Assembly (NCBI GenBank): GCA_041402045.1
Contig: JAWKSZ010000001.1
Coordinates: 62,001-126,000, forward strand
DNA length: 64,000 nt
DNA from: JAGQRJ01 sp041402045
GTDB taxonomy: Bacteria > Planctomycetota > J058
Direction of reading: 5' to 3'
Made by a program: the position numbers and the translations under genes. The notes under the pieces were generated by a model. It searched no databases, was not told the origin of the DNA, and worked only from the letters and a program-made list of their open reading frames with translations. Shown in pieces: positions 50,616-60,719 of this stretch (positions are counted from its first letter, which is position 1; each line of letters begins with the position of its first letter).

Positions 50616-50984
50616 GTGCGCCTGTCGGTTTACCGAGTTCCAGCGCTTGCTAGCGTGCAGGCATGGCACGAGGACTCTGGCCCGCAGGCCCGCGGTCTCG
50701 CGGCTGAAGCAGCGGGACCCCGGATCGCGCGGATCCAGACCTCCCTCGGTGAACCTCGTGAGCTGACGGTCTACGTCCAGCACCACGGGGAGGAGCGCGC
50801 GTTGCGGCTCGAGGCTGAGCAGGGCGCGGAGGTGGTGGAGGCCAGGCTCGACGGCGACGCGGTCCAGGTCCGCTGGAAGCGCGCTGGCCTCTGTCCCATG
50901 AGCGACCTGCGGGTCCCGGTCTCGGAGCTCGAGGCCCGCTACGTCCTCGAGCCCGAGGGGACCTGCGCGATCGTCGGCGACTGA
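50616..50984 (+). CDS. hypothetical protein
   Basis: Up to 122 residues with no recognised family. The second half looks beta-rich and convincing (LTVYVQHHGEERALRLEAEQ, GDAVQVRWKRAG and VSELEARYVLEP), while the first 35 residues look poor, so the true start may be further in. It is preceded by the broken membrane-protein fragment and followed 145 bases later by the cupin/CMD gene. Codon usage is host-like. Coding status is uncertain. Confidence 0.4.
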   Translation: MRLSVYRVPALASVQAWHEDSGPQARGLAAEAAGPRIARIQTSLGEPRELTVYVQHHGEERALRLEAEQGAEVVEARLDGDAVQVRWKRAGLCPMSDLRVPVSELEARYVLEPEGTCAIVGD

Positions 50985-51128
50985 CCCACGCTTGTACCCC
51001 GGGCCCGCTGCGCCGTCCCACGGGCAGCGTGCCGTCCGGACGGCGCGCCGCAGGGTGGGCAGCACGAACTCGGCGGCACTTAGGCACTGGCCGGTGGCTT
51101 GCTCCGCCTCCGCCAGAAGGAGCACGCC

Positions 51129-52280
51129 ATGTCCGAGCCCACCGAATCGACCCCCGACACCCCCGAGCCCCGCAGCCGGCGCGCCGGCCTCCCCGCCGTC
51201 GCCGCGCTGGGGCTGGCAGGGTGCGTCGGCGCTCCCCAGGCGAGCCAAGGGCAGGTCCACTACCCCCGCGCCGAGCAGCAGACGTTCGCCGGGCCGGCGG
51301 ACTGGTTCACCGGCGACGTCGAGGTGCGGGCCCTGTTCCCCCAGACCGAGCGCACGGCGTTCTCGGGCGCCTACGTCACCTTCCAGCCCGGCGCTCGCTC
51401 GGCGTGGCACGCCCACCCCGCCGGGCAGCACCTGGTGGTCACCGACGGGGTATGCCTGACCGGCACCCGGGACGGGACGGTGGTCGCGGCCGAGGTCGGG
51501 GACGCGGTGTGGTGCCCCCCCGAGGTCGAGCACTGGCACGGGGCCACCCGCGCCCGGTCCATGACCCACCTCGTGGTCACCGGGAGCGAGGGCGAGCGCA
51601 ACGTGACCTGGCTGGAGCAGGTGAGCGACGCCGACTACCTCGCCGCCCAGCCGGCGCAGCCGGCGGCGGTGGACGTCGACGCGCACCTCGACCCGCGGCA
51701 GCAGGCGCTGGTCCCGATCGCGGCCTTCGCCGCCCGCGGTGACGTGGAGCGCCTGCGCCCGGCGCTGCGTGAGGGCCTCGAGGCAGGGCTCACCGTCAAC
51801 GAGCTCAAGGACGCCCTGGTCCAGCTCTACGCCTACGCCGGCTTCCCCCGCGCGCTGAACGCCCTCGGCGTGCTCCTGGGCCTGGTGGAGGAGCGCCGAG
51901 CCCAGGGACTGCGCGACGAGGTGGGCCCCGAGGCCACCCCGCTCCCCGCCGAGGCCGACCTGCTGGCCCTCGGGACCCAGGTCCAGACCGACCTCGTGGG
52001 TCGACCCGTCGCCGGACCGCTGTTCGAGTTCGCGCCCGCGATCGACCGCTACCTCAAGACCCACCTGTTCGGCGACGTGTTCGGGAGCGACGTCCTCGAC
52101 CGCCCGACCCGCGAGTTCGTCACGGTCGCGGCGCTGAGCGCCCTCGACGGCGTCGGCTCCCAGCTCCGCTCGCACCTCGCGATCTCGCTCAACGTGGGCC
52201 TCACCCGCGAGCAGCTCCAGGCCCTGGGCGCGGTCTACGCCGCCCAGGTCGGGCCACCGCAGTACGACCTGATCCCGTAG
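51129..52280 (+). CDS. cupin plus carboxymuconolactone-decarboxylase-like lipoprotein
   Basis: 383 residues. The N terminus has twin arginines (PRSRRAGLPAVAALGLAGC), so it may be a Tat-exported lipoprotein anchored at Cys33. A cupin domain covers about 50-165, with metal-ligand His residues in WHAHPAGQHLVVTDG and EHWHGATR. Two CMD/AhpD-like helical segments follow: EGLEAGLTVNELKDALVQL at about 220 and RPTREFVTVAALSAL at about 325. Fusions of this kind often occur with small-molecule oxidoreductases, here the alcohol dehydrogenase just downstream. Start at ATG 51129 with AGAAGGAG before it. Confidence 0.8.
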   Translation: MSEPTESTPDTPEPRSRRAGLPAVAALGLAGCVGAPQASQGQVHYPRAEQQTFAGPADWFTGDVEVRALFPQTERTAFSGAYVTFQPGARSAWHAHPAGQHLVVTDGVCLTGTRDGTVVAAEVGDAVWCPPEVEHWHGATRARSMTHLVVTGSEGERNVTWLEQVSDADYLAAQPAQPAAVDVDAHLDPRQQALVPIAAFAARGDVERLRPALREGLEAGLTVNELKDALVQLYAYAGFPRALNALGVLLGLVEERRAQGLRDEVGPEATPLPAEADLLALGTQVQTDLVGRPVAGPLFEFAPAIDRYLKTHLFGDVFGSDVLDRPTREFVTVAALSALDGVGSQLRSHLAISLNVGLTREQLQALGAVYAAQVGPPQYDLIP

Positions 52281-52317
52281 CCTCAACACCCCGCCCCCCG
52301 ACACGAAGGAGTTCCCC

Positions 52318-53358
52318 ATGAAAGCAGCCGTGTTCCACGGTCCCGAGGACATTCGCCTGGACGACGTCCCGGACCCCACGATCGAAGCCCCGACCGACGC
52401 GATCGTGCGGATCACCCGCACCGCGGTGTGCGGCTCGGACCTGTGGTTCTATCGAGGCCAGCAGGACTACGCGCCGGGCAGCCGCACGGGCCACGAGCCC
52501 ATGGGCGTGGTCGAAGAGGTCGGCGCCGAGGTTCGGCACCTCAAGCGCGGCGACCTGGTGCTCGCCCCCTTCGCGATCTCCGACGGGACCTGCGAGTTCT
52601 GCAGCTCCGGGCTCCCGACCTCCTGCGTCCACGGAGGGTTCTGGGCGGGGATCACCGACGGCGCCCAGGGCGAGGCGGTGCGCGCGCCCTTCGCCGACGG
52701 GACCCTCGTGCGGGTGCCCGGGCACTTCCACGACAACGACCCGATCCTAGACGCGCTGTTCCCGCTGACCGACGTCATGGGCACCGGGCACCACGCCGCG
52801 GTGTGCGCCGGCGTGCGCCAGGGCTCGACGGCGCTGGTGATCGGCGACGGCGCGGTCGGACTGTGCGGGGTCCTCGCCGCGCGGCGCCTGGGTGCCGAGC
52901 GGATCCTGGCCCTCGGCCACCACGCCGGGCGCCTGGAGCTCGCGAAGCGCTTCGGGGCTACCGACGTGATCCACGCCCGAGGCGAGGAGGCGGTCGAGCA
53001 GGTCCTCGAGCTGACCCGCGGCGGCGCGCGGCACGTCCTCGAGTGCGTGGGCGCGAGCTCCTCCATGCAGCAAGCGATCCAGCTCGTACGCCCGGGCGGC
53101 TCGATCGGCTACGTCGGCGTTCCCCACGGCCCCGCCGAGTCCGGCCTCGACGTCATGAGCCTGTTCTTCAAGAACGCGAGCTTCCGCGGCGGCCCGGCCC
53201 CGGTGCGCGCTTACATGAAGGAGCTCATGGCGGACGTGCTCGAGGGCACCCTCGACCCGTCGCCGGTGTTCGACATGACGGTGGACCTGGCTGGGATCCC
53301 CGCGGGCTACGCGGCCATGCACGAGCGCAAGGCGCTCAAGGTCCTGGTCAAGCCGTGA
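52318..53358 (+). CDS. zinc-dependent alcohol dehydrogenase (MDR family)
   Basis: 346 residues. A GroES-like domain first (TAVCGSDLWFYRG with a catalytic zinc Cys, then TGHEPMGVVEEVG with the zinc His), then a structural-zinc segment CEFCSSGLPTSC showing three of the usual four Cys. The Rossmann NAD(P) domain starts near residue 170 with ALVIGDGAVGLCGVLAAR. GGSIGYVGVPHG and a typical C terminus follow. The GHHAGRLELAKRF segment follows strand two without an obvious Asp or Arg choice of cofactor. ATG start with AAGGAG. Located 37 bases after the cupin/CMD gene, so both should act on the same compound. Confidence 0.9.
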   Translation: MKAAVFHGPEDIRLDDVPDPTIEAPTDAIVRITRTAVCGSDLWFYRGQQDYAPGSRTGHEPMGVVEEVGAEVRHLKRGDLVLAPFAISDGTCEFCSSGLPTSCVHGGFWAGITDGAQGEAVRAPFADGTLVRVPGHFHDNDPILDALFPLTDVMGTGHHAAVCAGVRQGSTALVIGDGAVGLCGVLAARRLGAERILALGHHAGRLELAKRFGATDVIHARGEEAVEQVLELTRGGARHVLECVGASSSMQQAIQLVRPGGSIGYVGVPHGPAESGLDVMSLFFKNASFRGGPAPVRAYMKELMADVLEGTLDPSPVFDMTVDLAGIPAGYAAMHERKALKVLVKP

Positions 53359-53452
53359 GCGCCGACGCCTCCCCGAGCCACGGCCTCGCGTTCCCCCGGG
53401 CGTTTAGCATGCTCGGGGGAGCCCAGGCGATCCAGGAGGCGCGCGCGCGAGC

Positions 53453-53806
53453 ATGAAGATCCGCTTGTCGATCCACGGCCAGGAGGCCCTCGCGACCCTG
53501 CACGACACGCCCACCGCCCGGGACTTCGCCGCGCTCCTGCCCCTGACCCTCACCGTCACGGACTACGCGGCCACCGAGAAGGTCAGCGACCTCCCCCGGC
53601 GCCTGACCCGCGACGGCGCGCCCCCGGGCTACGCGGCCTCCGCCGGCGACCTGACCTACTACGCGCCCTGGGGAAACCTCGCGATCTTCACCCGCGACTT
53701 CCAGCACGCCGCGGGGCTGATCCCGCTGGGTCGGATCGACGCCGGGCGCGAGATCCTCGATCCGCCCGGCGCGCTGTCCGCGACCCTCGCCCGCGTGGAC
53801 GGCTAG
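53453..53806 (+). CDS. cyclophilin-like fold protein
   Basis: 117 residues. MKIRLSIHGQEALATLHDTP, then RDFAALLPLTLTVTDYA and LTYYAPWGNLAIFTRDF match the small cyclophilin-like domain proteins (PF18050 type). No peptidyl-prolyl isomerase residues are evident, and the biochemical role is unknown in most bacteria. They are often near oxidoreductases, as here next to the alcohol dehydrogenase. ATG start. The GAF-sigma54 activator follows 9 bases later. Confidence 0.75.
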   Translation: MKIRLSIHGQEALATLHDTPTARDFAALLPLTLTVTDYAATEKVSDLPRRLTRDGAPPGYAASAGDLTYYAPWGNLAIFTRDFQHAAGLIPLGRIDAGREILDPPGALSATLARVDG

Positions 53807-53815
53807 GAGGTCCGC

Positions 53816-55375
<1,560 letters not shown>

Positions 55376-55512
55376 GCCGCCTTGTCGGCGCCGCGCCCCC
55401 GGTGGGCGCGCCTGGCCGGCGGCGCGCACGCCGCGGCGCGACTTGGCGCCGGCACGCGAGGTGCTCTTCCTCCGACGGAGGATCCCCACGACCGACTCCC
55501 CGCCGGCTCCGC

Positions 55513-56889
55513 CTGCCGGCCGGGCGCACCCTGGCCGCGGCGCTGACCGGGTTCTTCGTCCTGACCCTCGACGCCCTGGTCGCCAGCGTGGCGCTGCCCG
55601 CGATCCGCGACTCCCTGGGCGGCGGGATCGCGGGCCTGCAGTGGGTCATGGACGCCTACACCCTGCCCTTCGCCGCGCTGCTCCTGGTGTGCGGCGCGCT
55701 CTCGGACCGGATCGGCGCGCGCCGCGCGTTCGGCGGGGGCCTGGTCCTGTTCGTGGTGAGCTCGGTCGGCTGCGCCCTGGCGCCCTCCCTCGCGGTCCTG
55801 ATCGTGGCGCGCTTCCTCCAGGGCGCCGGCGCGGCGCTCATGACCCCGGCCTCCTTGGCCCTGATCGGGGAGGCCTACCCCGAGCCCAGCGACAAGGCCC
55901 GCGCGATCGGGGTGTGGGCCGTGGGCGGCGGGGTCGCCTCGGCGGCGGGCCCGCTGATCGGGGGCGCGCTGACCGCCGTCTCCTGGCGCCTGATCTTCCT
56001 GATCAACCTCCCGGTCGGCGCCTTCGCGCTGTGGCTGCTCGCCGGGGTGCCGGCCTCGGAGCGCCGCGCCGCCCCGGTGGACTGGCCGGGTCAGCTCAGC
56101 GCGCTGGTCGCGCTCAGCGCGCTGACCTACGGCCTGATCGAGGCCGGCGAGGTCGGGCTCGCGCACCCGGCGGTGCTCGCCTCGCTGACCCTGGCCGGGG
56201 TCGCGGGGGCGCTGTTCGTCGCGCTCCAGGCGCGGGTCGAGCACCCCCTCGTGCCCCTGGAGCTGTTCCGCTCGCGCCTGGCCGCGACCTCGATCGCGAT
56301 CGGGTTCAGCTTCATGCTCGCGTTCTTCGGCATGGTGTTCGTCGTCAGCCTGCTGCTCCAAGAGCAGCGCGGGCTGACCCCGCTCCAGACCGGGCTGGCC
56401 TTCCTCCCGGTGACCGGGATCACGGTCTTCGTGCCCCTGCTCGCTGCCCGCGCGGGGGAGCGCTGGGGACCCTGGGTCCCGATCGTGGGCGGGCAGGCGT
56501 CCATGGCCGCCGGACTGACCGCGCTGGGCTTGCTTGCAGACACCGCCAGCGTCCCGGTGCTCGTGGCCTGCATGGTCCCCGTGGGCTGCGGCGGCGGGGC
56601 GGCCATGCCCTCGGCGACGGCGCTGCTCCTGAACGCGGTCCCCGCCGCCAAGGCCGGCACCGCCAGCGGCGTGCTCAACACCGCCCGCCAGGTCGGCGGC
56701 GCGCTGGCGATCGCCGCCTTCGGCGCGCTGATCGGGACCTACGGTTACGGGGTGGGGGTGCGGATCAGCCTGTTCACCGGCGCCGGCCTGCTGGTGCTGA
56801 CCCTGCTCGCCAGCCTGCGCCTGCGGGCCCACACCCCGGCGCAGCGGGTCGGGCCCCCCGCCCGCGAGCCGCTGCTCCCCGTGCATTGA
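55513..56889 (+). CDS. MFS transporter, DHA2 (14-TMS) type, start uncertain
   Basis: About 458 residues. Features of drug:H+ antiporters: LDALVASVALPAI in the first helix (motif D1), SDRIGARRAFGGG (motif A) after helix two, RFLQGAGAALMTPASLALI (motif B region) and GPLIGGALTAVSWRLIFLIN (motif C). Hydrophobic segments continue to the end. No ATG or GTG lies in this frame before the first helix. I place the start at a CTG (55513), but a good GACGGAGGATCC followed by ACGACCGACTCC at about 55480-55502 in the next frame suggests that the real N terminus is there and a one-base indel separates it. The substrate is unknown. Confidence 0.75.
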   Translation: MPAGRTLAAALTGFFVLTLDALVASVALPAIRDSLGGGIAGLQWVMDAYTLPFAALLLVCGALSDRIGARRAFGGGLVLFVVSSVGCALAPSLAVLIVARFLQGAGAALMTPASLALIGEAYPEPSDKARAIGVWAVGGGVASAAGPLIGGALTAVSWRLIFLINLPVGAFALWLLAGVPASERRAAPVDWPGQLSALVALSALTYGLIEAGEVGLAHPAVLASLTLAGVAGALFVALQARVEHPLVPLELFRSRLAATSIAIGFSFMLAFFGMVFVVSLLLQEQRGLTPLQTGLAFLPVTGITVFVPLLAARAGERWGPWVPIVGGQASMAAGLTALGLLADTASVPVLVACMVPVGCGGGAAMPSATALLLNAVPAAKAGTASGVLNTARQVGGALAIAAFGALIGTYGYGVGVRISLFTGAGLLVLTLLASLRLRAHTPAQRVGPPAREPLLPVH

Positions 56890-56943
56890 CGCCCTGGCGT
56901 CGGCGGGTCCAGGCCGCACACTGGGGTTCGAGGAGGCCCGCCC

Positions 56944-57570
56944 ATGGCCCGCAACTGGAACGAGAGCTACGCGGCCGGGGAGCTCCCCTGGGACCGCCCC
57001 TACCCCGCGCCACAGCTGGTCGAGCTCGTCGAGGCCGGCGCCCTGCCCCGGGGCCGGGCGCTGGACATTGGCTGCGGGACCGGCACCAACGCGCGCTACC
57101 TCGCCGAGCAGGGCTACGAGGTCGTGGGGATCGACCTGGCCCCGCTCGCGATCGAGCAGGCCGCGGCCAAGCCAAAGCCGAGCGGCGGCTCCCTGGCGCT
57201 CCAGGAGTGGGACGTGCTGGAGGCCGACCCGCCGGGGGGCCCCTTCGACCTGATCTTCGACCGGGGCTGCTTCCACGTGTTCGACGACCCCGCCGACCGC
57301 GCGCGCTTCGCCGAGCGCGTCGCCGCGAGCCTGAAGCCCGGCGGCCGCTGGGTCAGCCTGATCGGGAGCACCGAGGGTCCCGCGCGGGACCACGGCCCGC
57401 CTCGGCGCTCGCTGCGGGACATTGCCGCCGCGGTCGAGCCGGCGCTGGCGATCGAGTCCTTGGCCACGTTCCTGCTCGAGGGCGACCTGCCCACGCCCAC
57501 CGCGTTCTGGCGCATGATCGCGGCCCCGCGCGCGACGCCCGCTCAGCCGTCGACCCAGCCCAGCGCGTGA
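56944..57570 (+). CDS. class I SAM-dependent methyltransferase
   Basis: 208 residues. NWNESYAAGELPWDRPYPAP at the start is typical of the TPMT/TehB-like small-molecule branch. Motif I is ALDIGCGTGTNARYLAEQG, motif II GIDLAPLAIEQA, and the post-I acidic residue and IFDRGCFHVF follow. The protein is soluble. The substrate is probably a thiol, oxyanion or similar small molecule. ATG start with GAGG upstream. The stop overlaps the next gene as GTGA, and the MFS gene ends 54 bases before, so export and methylation of one compound could be linked. Confidence 0.85.
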   Translation: MARNWNESYAAGELPWDRPYPAPQLVELVEAGALPRGRALDIGCGTGTNARYLAEQGYEVVGIDLAPLAIEQAAAKPKPSGGSLALQEWDVLEADPPGGPFDLIFDRGCFHVFDDPADRARFAERVAASLKPGGRWVSLIGSTEGPARDHGPPRRSLRDIAAAVEPALAIESLATFLLEGDLPTPTAFWRMIAAPRATPAQPSTQPSA

Positions 57571-58427
57571 AGCGCTGGCGCACCCCGCGCGCCGAGTGGC
57601 TGGTCGAGGCGGGGGCCGGTGGGTTCCAGGTGTTCGACCTGGCCGGCGCCCTGCTCCGCACCCACGCCCCGCGGAGCGACTCGCTGGAGGACACGCTCTA
57701 CCGCACGGCGTTCGAGGTCGACGGCGACCGGCTCCTCGAGCTCAGCTCCAGCGAGACCCGCGGGGCGGAGCCCGAGCGCCGCTCGCGGGTGCTCCAGGAG
57801 GGCTTGGTCGAGCTGAGTGAGGCGGAGCCGCCCACCGAGGCCACCGTCCGCAGGTGGCTCGCCGACCACGACCAGCGGCGACGCCGTGCCTCCGCGGACC
57901 TGGGCCGCGAGGTCGCGGCCCTCGCCGCCTGCCCCGCCGCGCTGCCCGAGCTGCAGGCCGCGTCGCGCCTGCTCGCGGACCGGGCGCTGCGCCTGGGCGA
58001 CCGGCGCGCGCCGGAGTGGTTGGCCCTCCGCGGCCCCCTGAGCGCGGCGCGCGCGAGCTTCCCGGGCCCGAGCTGGGAGCGCGTGCTGGCCGAGGTCGCG
58101 GGAGCGGGGCGCTCGCTGGCCTTTCGCGAGACCGAGGAGGACCGAGGGATCCCGCCGTTCCCCCACGCGTTCGGCGCCGTCCCCCAGCAGCCGACGGGTC
58201 CGCTCCTAAGCGCCGCGCGCGAGCGCCTGGGGCCGCCTCCCTCGCCCGAAGTGCAGGCGCTCGTCGACGACCTCGAGGCGCTGCTGCGCGGGGTGGTCGG
58301 CGACGCCGACGTCCAGGGCTACGTCGACGCCACGCGCAACGCAGCCAGCCTGCTGCGCGCCGCCACCCGCCTCGAGCGCGCCGCGGTCGCGCTCGCCGAG
58401 GCCTGCCGTCCGGTACGGGAGCCCTAG
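57567..58427 (+). CDS. hypothetical protein
   Basis: 286 residues, no family recognised. The first 60 residues are beta-rich (AEWLVEAGAGGFQVFDLAG), followed by alternating Arg/Glu-rich helices (RRWLADHDQRRRRASADLG) and a helical end with DVQGYVDATRNAASLLRAAT. No signal peptide, membrane helix or enzymatic motif. The GTG start overlaps the methyltransferase stop, so the two are translationally coupled. Codon usage is that of the host. Confidence 0.65.
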   Translation: MKRWRTPRAEWLVEAGAGGFQVFDLAGALLRTHAPRSDSLEDTLYRTAFEVDGDRLLELSSSETRGAEPERRSRVLQEGLVELSEAEPPTEATVRRWLADHDQRRRRASADLGREVAALAACPAALPELQAASRLLADRALRLGDRRAPEWLALRGPLSAARASFPGPSWERVLAEVAGAGRSLAFRETEEDRGIPPFPHAFGAVPQQPTGPLLSAARERLGPPPSPEVQALVDDLEALLRGVVGDADVQGYVDATRNAASLLRAATRLERAAVALAEACRPVREP

Positions 58428-58536
58428 CCCCTCGTCCAGGCCTGGACCTAGCGCGCGCTTCTCGAGCGCCGCGAGCCCGGCGTGCCGAAGGTCGAGCGCG
58501 CCTGCGTGGGCCGTAGACTGCCTGCAGGAGCTCCGT

Positions 58537-60369
58537 ATGACCGCGCCCCCTCGCCGCGTGCCCCACGTCGCCGCCCCCGCGATCGACCACGAGCCCCGCC
58601 CCGGCGGCGGGTGCCTGCTCCGAGCGCGGGCGCCCCTGGGCCCCGTGCCCCCGCGGCTGGGCGTGTGGCTCGAGCGTTGGGCCGCCGAGCGCCCGCGGGA
58701 GACCTTCCTCGCGGAGCGCGCCGGCGACGGCTGGCGCCGGCTGAGCTGGGCCGACGCCCTCGACCAGGCCCAGCGCCTGGGCCAGGCCCTGCTCGAGCGC
58801 GGCGCCTCCCCCGAGCGCCCGACCCTGATCCTCTCGGGGAACGGGATCGAGCACGGGCTGCTGACCCTCGCCGGCTACCTCGTGGGCGCGCCGGTGGTCC
58901 CGGTCTCGGTGGCCTACTCCCTGCGCAGCGCGGACCACGCGCAGCTGCGGGCGATTACGCAGCTGCTCACCCCGGGCCTCGTGTTCGCGGCGGAGGGCGA
59001 GCCCTACGCCGCGGCCCTGGACGCCGTCGCCGCGGCCTCGGAGGCCCCGCTGGAGCGGGTGACCTGCTCCCCGACCCCGGGCGCGACGCCCTTCGCCGAG
59101 CTCCTGCGCAGCACCCCGGGCGACGGCTTCCGCGAGGCGGCGGCGGCGGTCGGCCCCCAGAGCGTGGCCAAGCTGCTCCTGACCTCGGGCTCGACCGGCG
59201 CGCCCAAGGCGGTGCTCAACACCCACGGCATGCTCTGCGCGAACCAACAGGCCCTGGCCCAGGCCTGGCCCTTCGTCGAGGAGGCGCCGCCCGTCCTCGT
59301 GGACTGGCTGCCCTGGTCCCACACCTTCGGCGGGAACCACGACCTGCACCTCGTGCTGCGCAACGGCGGGACGCTCTACGTGGACGACGGGCGCCCCCAG
59401 CCCGGCGCGGCCTTCGCCCCGACCCTGCGCAACCTGCGCGAGGTGCGCCCCACGATCCAGTTCAACGTCCCCGCCGGGCACGCGCTCCTGGTCCAGGCCC
59501 TGGAGCAGGACCCCGCCCTGGCGCGGGCGTTCTTCGAGCGGGTGCAGGCCGTGTTCTACGCGGGTGCGGCCCTGCCCCAGGACACCTGGGCCCGCCTCGA
59601 CGCGGCGGCGGAGCGCGCGATCGGCGAGCGGGTGTGGCTGACCACGGCCTGGGGCGCGACCGAGACCTCGCCGCTGGTGACCTCGGCCCACTTCCCTGCC
59701 GAGGCCGCCGGCAACATTGGGGTCCCGGTCCCCGGCTGCGAGCTGCTCCTGGCGCCCGTGGACGGCAAGCTCGAGCTGCGGGTGCGCGGCCCCAACGTGA
59801 CCCCCGGCTACCACCGCGACCCCAAGCGAACGCGGGCGGCCTTCGACGCCGAGGGCTTCTACCGCACAGGCGACGCGGCGACCCTGTTCGACCCCGAGGC
59901 CCCCGCCCGCGGCGTGCGCTTCTCGGGGCGCGTGGCCGAGGACTTCAAGCTGCGCTCGGGCACCTGGGTCCACGTCGGCGCGCTGCGCACGGCGGCGCTC
60001 TCGGCGGCTGGCGGGCTGCTCTCGGCGGCGGTGGTCCTCGGCCAGGATCGGGAGCGCCCGGCCCTCGCCGCCTGGCTCGACCCGGGGGAGGCGGCCCGCG
60101 TGCTCGCGGGGGCCCCCGGCGAGGACCCGACCCGCGCCCCGGCGCTCCACGCCGCGCTGGCTGCGCGGCTGCAGGCCTACAACGCGCAGCAGGGCAGCTC
60201 GCGCCAGATCGCGCGGGTGCTCCTGCTCGCGGACGCCCCCTCCCTCGACGCCGGGGAGCTCACCGACAAGGGCTACGTGAACGCCGGCCGCGTGCTCGAG
60301 CGGCGCCCGGACCTCGCCCAGCGCGCCTACGCTCCTGAGCCCGCGGCGGACGTGGTGGTCGTCGACTAA
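58537..60369 (+). CDS. feruloyl-CoA-synthetase-like AMP-binding ligase
   Basis: 610 residues. Adenylation-domain motifs are complete: LLLTSGSTGAPKAV (A3), LPWSHTFGGNHDL, VWLTTAWGATETSPLV (A5), FYRTGDAATL (A7) and the hinge FSGRVAEDFKLRSGTWVHVG. The last is typical of the feruloyl-CoA synthetase branch, in which a C-terminal DKGYVNAGRVLERR (here ELTDKGYVNAGRV) ends the protein. It probably activates an aromatic or other carboxylic acid to its CoA thioester. ATG start with CAGGAG nine bases before. No hydratase-lyase partner is adjacent; the crotonase at 773 is 57 kb away. Confidence 0.87.
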   Translation: MTAPPRRVPHVAAPAIDHEPRPGGGCLLRARAPLGPVPPRLGVWLERWAAERPRETFLAERAGDGWRRLSWADALDQAQRLGQALLERGASPERPTLILSGNGIEHGLLTLAGYLVGAPVVPVSVAYSLRSADHAQLRAITQLLTPGLVFAAEGEPYAAALDAVAAASEAPLERVTCSPTPGATPFAELLRSTPGDGFREAAAAVGPQSVAKLLLTSGSTGAPKAVLNTHGMLCANQQALAQAWPFVEEAPPVLVDWLPWSHTFGGNHDLHLVLRNGGTLYVDDGRPQPGAAFAPTLRNLREVRPTIQFNVPAGHALLVQALEQDPALARAFFERVQAVFYAGAALPQDTWARLDAAAERAIGERVWLTTAWGATETSPLVTSAHFPAEAAGNIGVPVPGCELLLAPVDGKLELRVRGPNVTPGYHRDPKRTRAAFDAEGFYRTGDAATLFDPEAPARGVRFSGRVAEDFKLRSGTWVHVGALRTAALSAAGGLLSAAVVLGQDRERPALAAWLDPGEAARVLAGAPGEDPTRAPALHAALAARLQAYNAQQGSSRQIARVLLLADAPSLDAGELTDKGYVNAGRVLERRPDLAQRAYAPEPAADVVVVD

Positions 60370-60458
60370 ATGAAGAGGCGCGAGTCCGAGTGCTCGCGCT
60401 CCGCGTTCACGCTACGGATCTCAGCGTCGCGAGCACTCGAACTCGCGCTCTTCATTTA
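60367..60458. repeat. 92-base foldback after the ligase gene
   Basis: TAAATGAAGAG at the left, which includes the stop codon of the ligase, mirrors CTCTTCATTTA at the right. Pairing continues inward as CGCGAGT..CGAGTGCTCGCG, giving a stem of more than 30 bases with a few mismatches and a loop of about 27. It may be a terminator or another MITE-like element. Confidence 0.65.
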
Positions 60459-60467
60459 CTACTCAGA

Positions 60468-60657
60468 CGCTCCGCCCCACGAATGCGGGCAGGAGCTGCT
60501 CGGGACCCGAGATCTCAGGCGGGCTGGAGAGGACGGCTGCGCACGAGGGTGAGCCATTGACCTAGTAAATGGAAGGCAGGAGTTCGCGACGTCGCACCCG
60601 ACTCAGTTCGTGAACCTCTGCCACCGTGCAGACGACGTCGCGGAATCGTGCCCTTCC
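60468..60657. repeat. dispersed 190-base repeat, copy 2 (inverted)
   Basis: This is the reverse complement of copy 1 at 17150-17340 along its whole length, with scattered differences. It shares the ends GGAAGGGCACGATTCCGCGA (here at the right) and GCGGAGCG (at the left), and internal blocks such as GAGATCTCGGGTCCCGAGC. It follows the foldback at 60367 and fills the gap before the ankyrin gene. 60658-60719 carries nothing else visible. Confidence 0.8.
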
Positions 60658-60719
60658 AATTAGGAGCGGATTGTCCCGCCCCGGCGGGTCGCGTACGCTC
60701 GGGGCGAACGGCGGCGAGC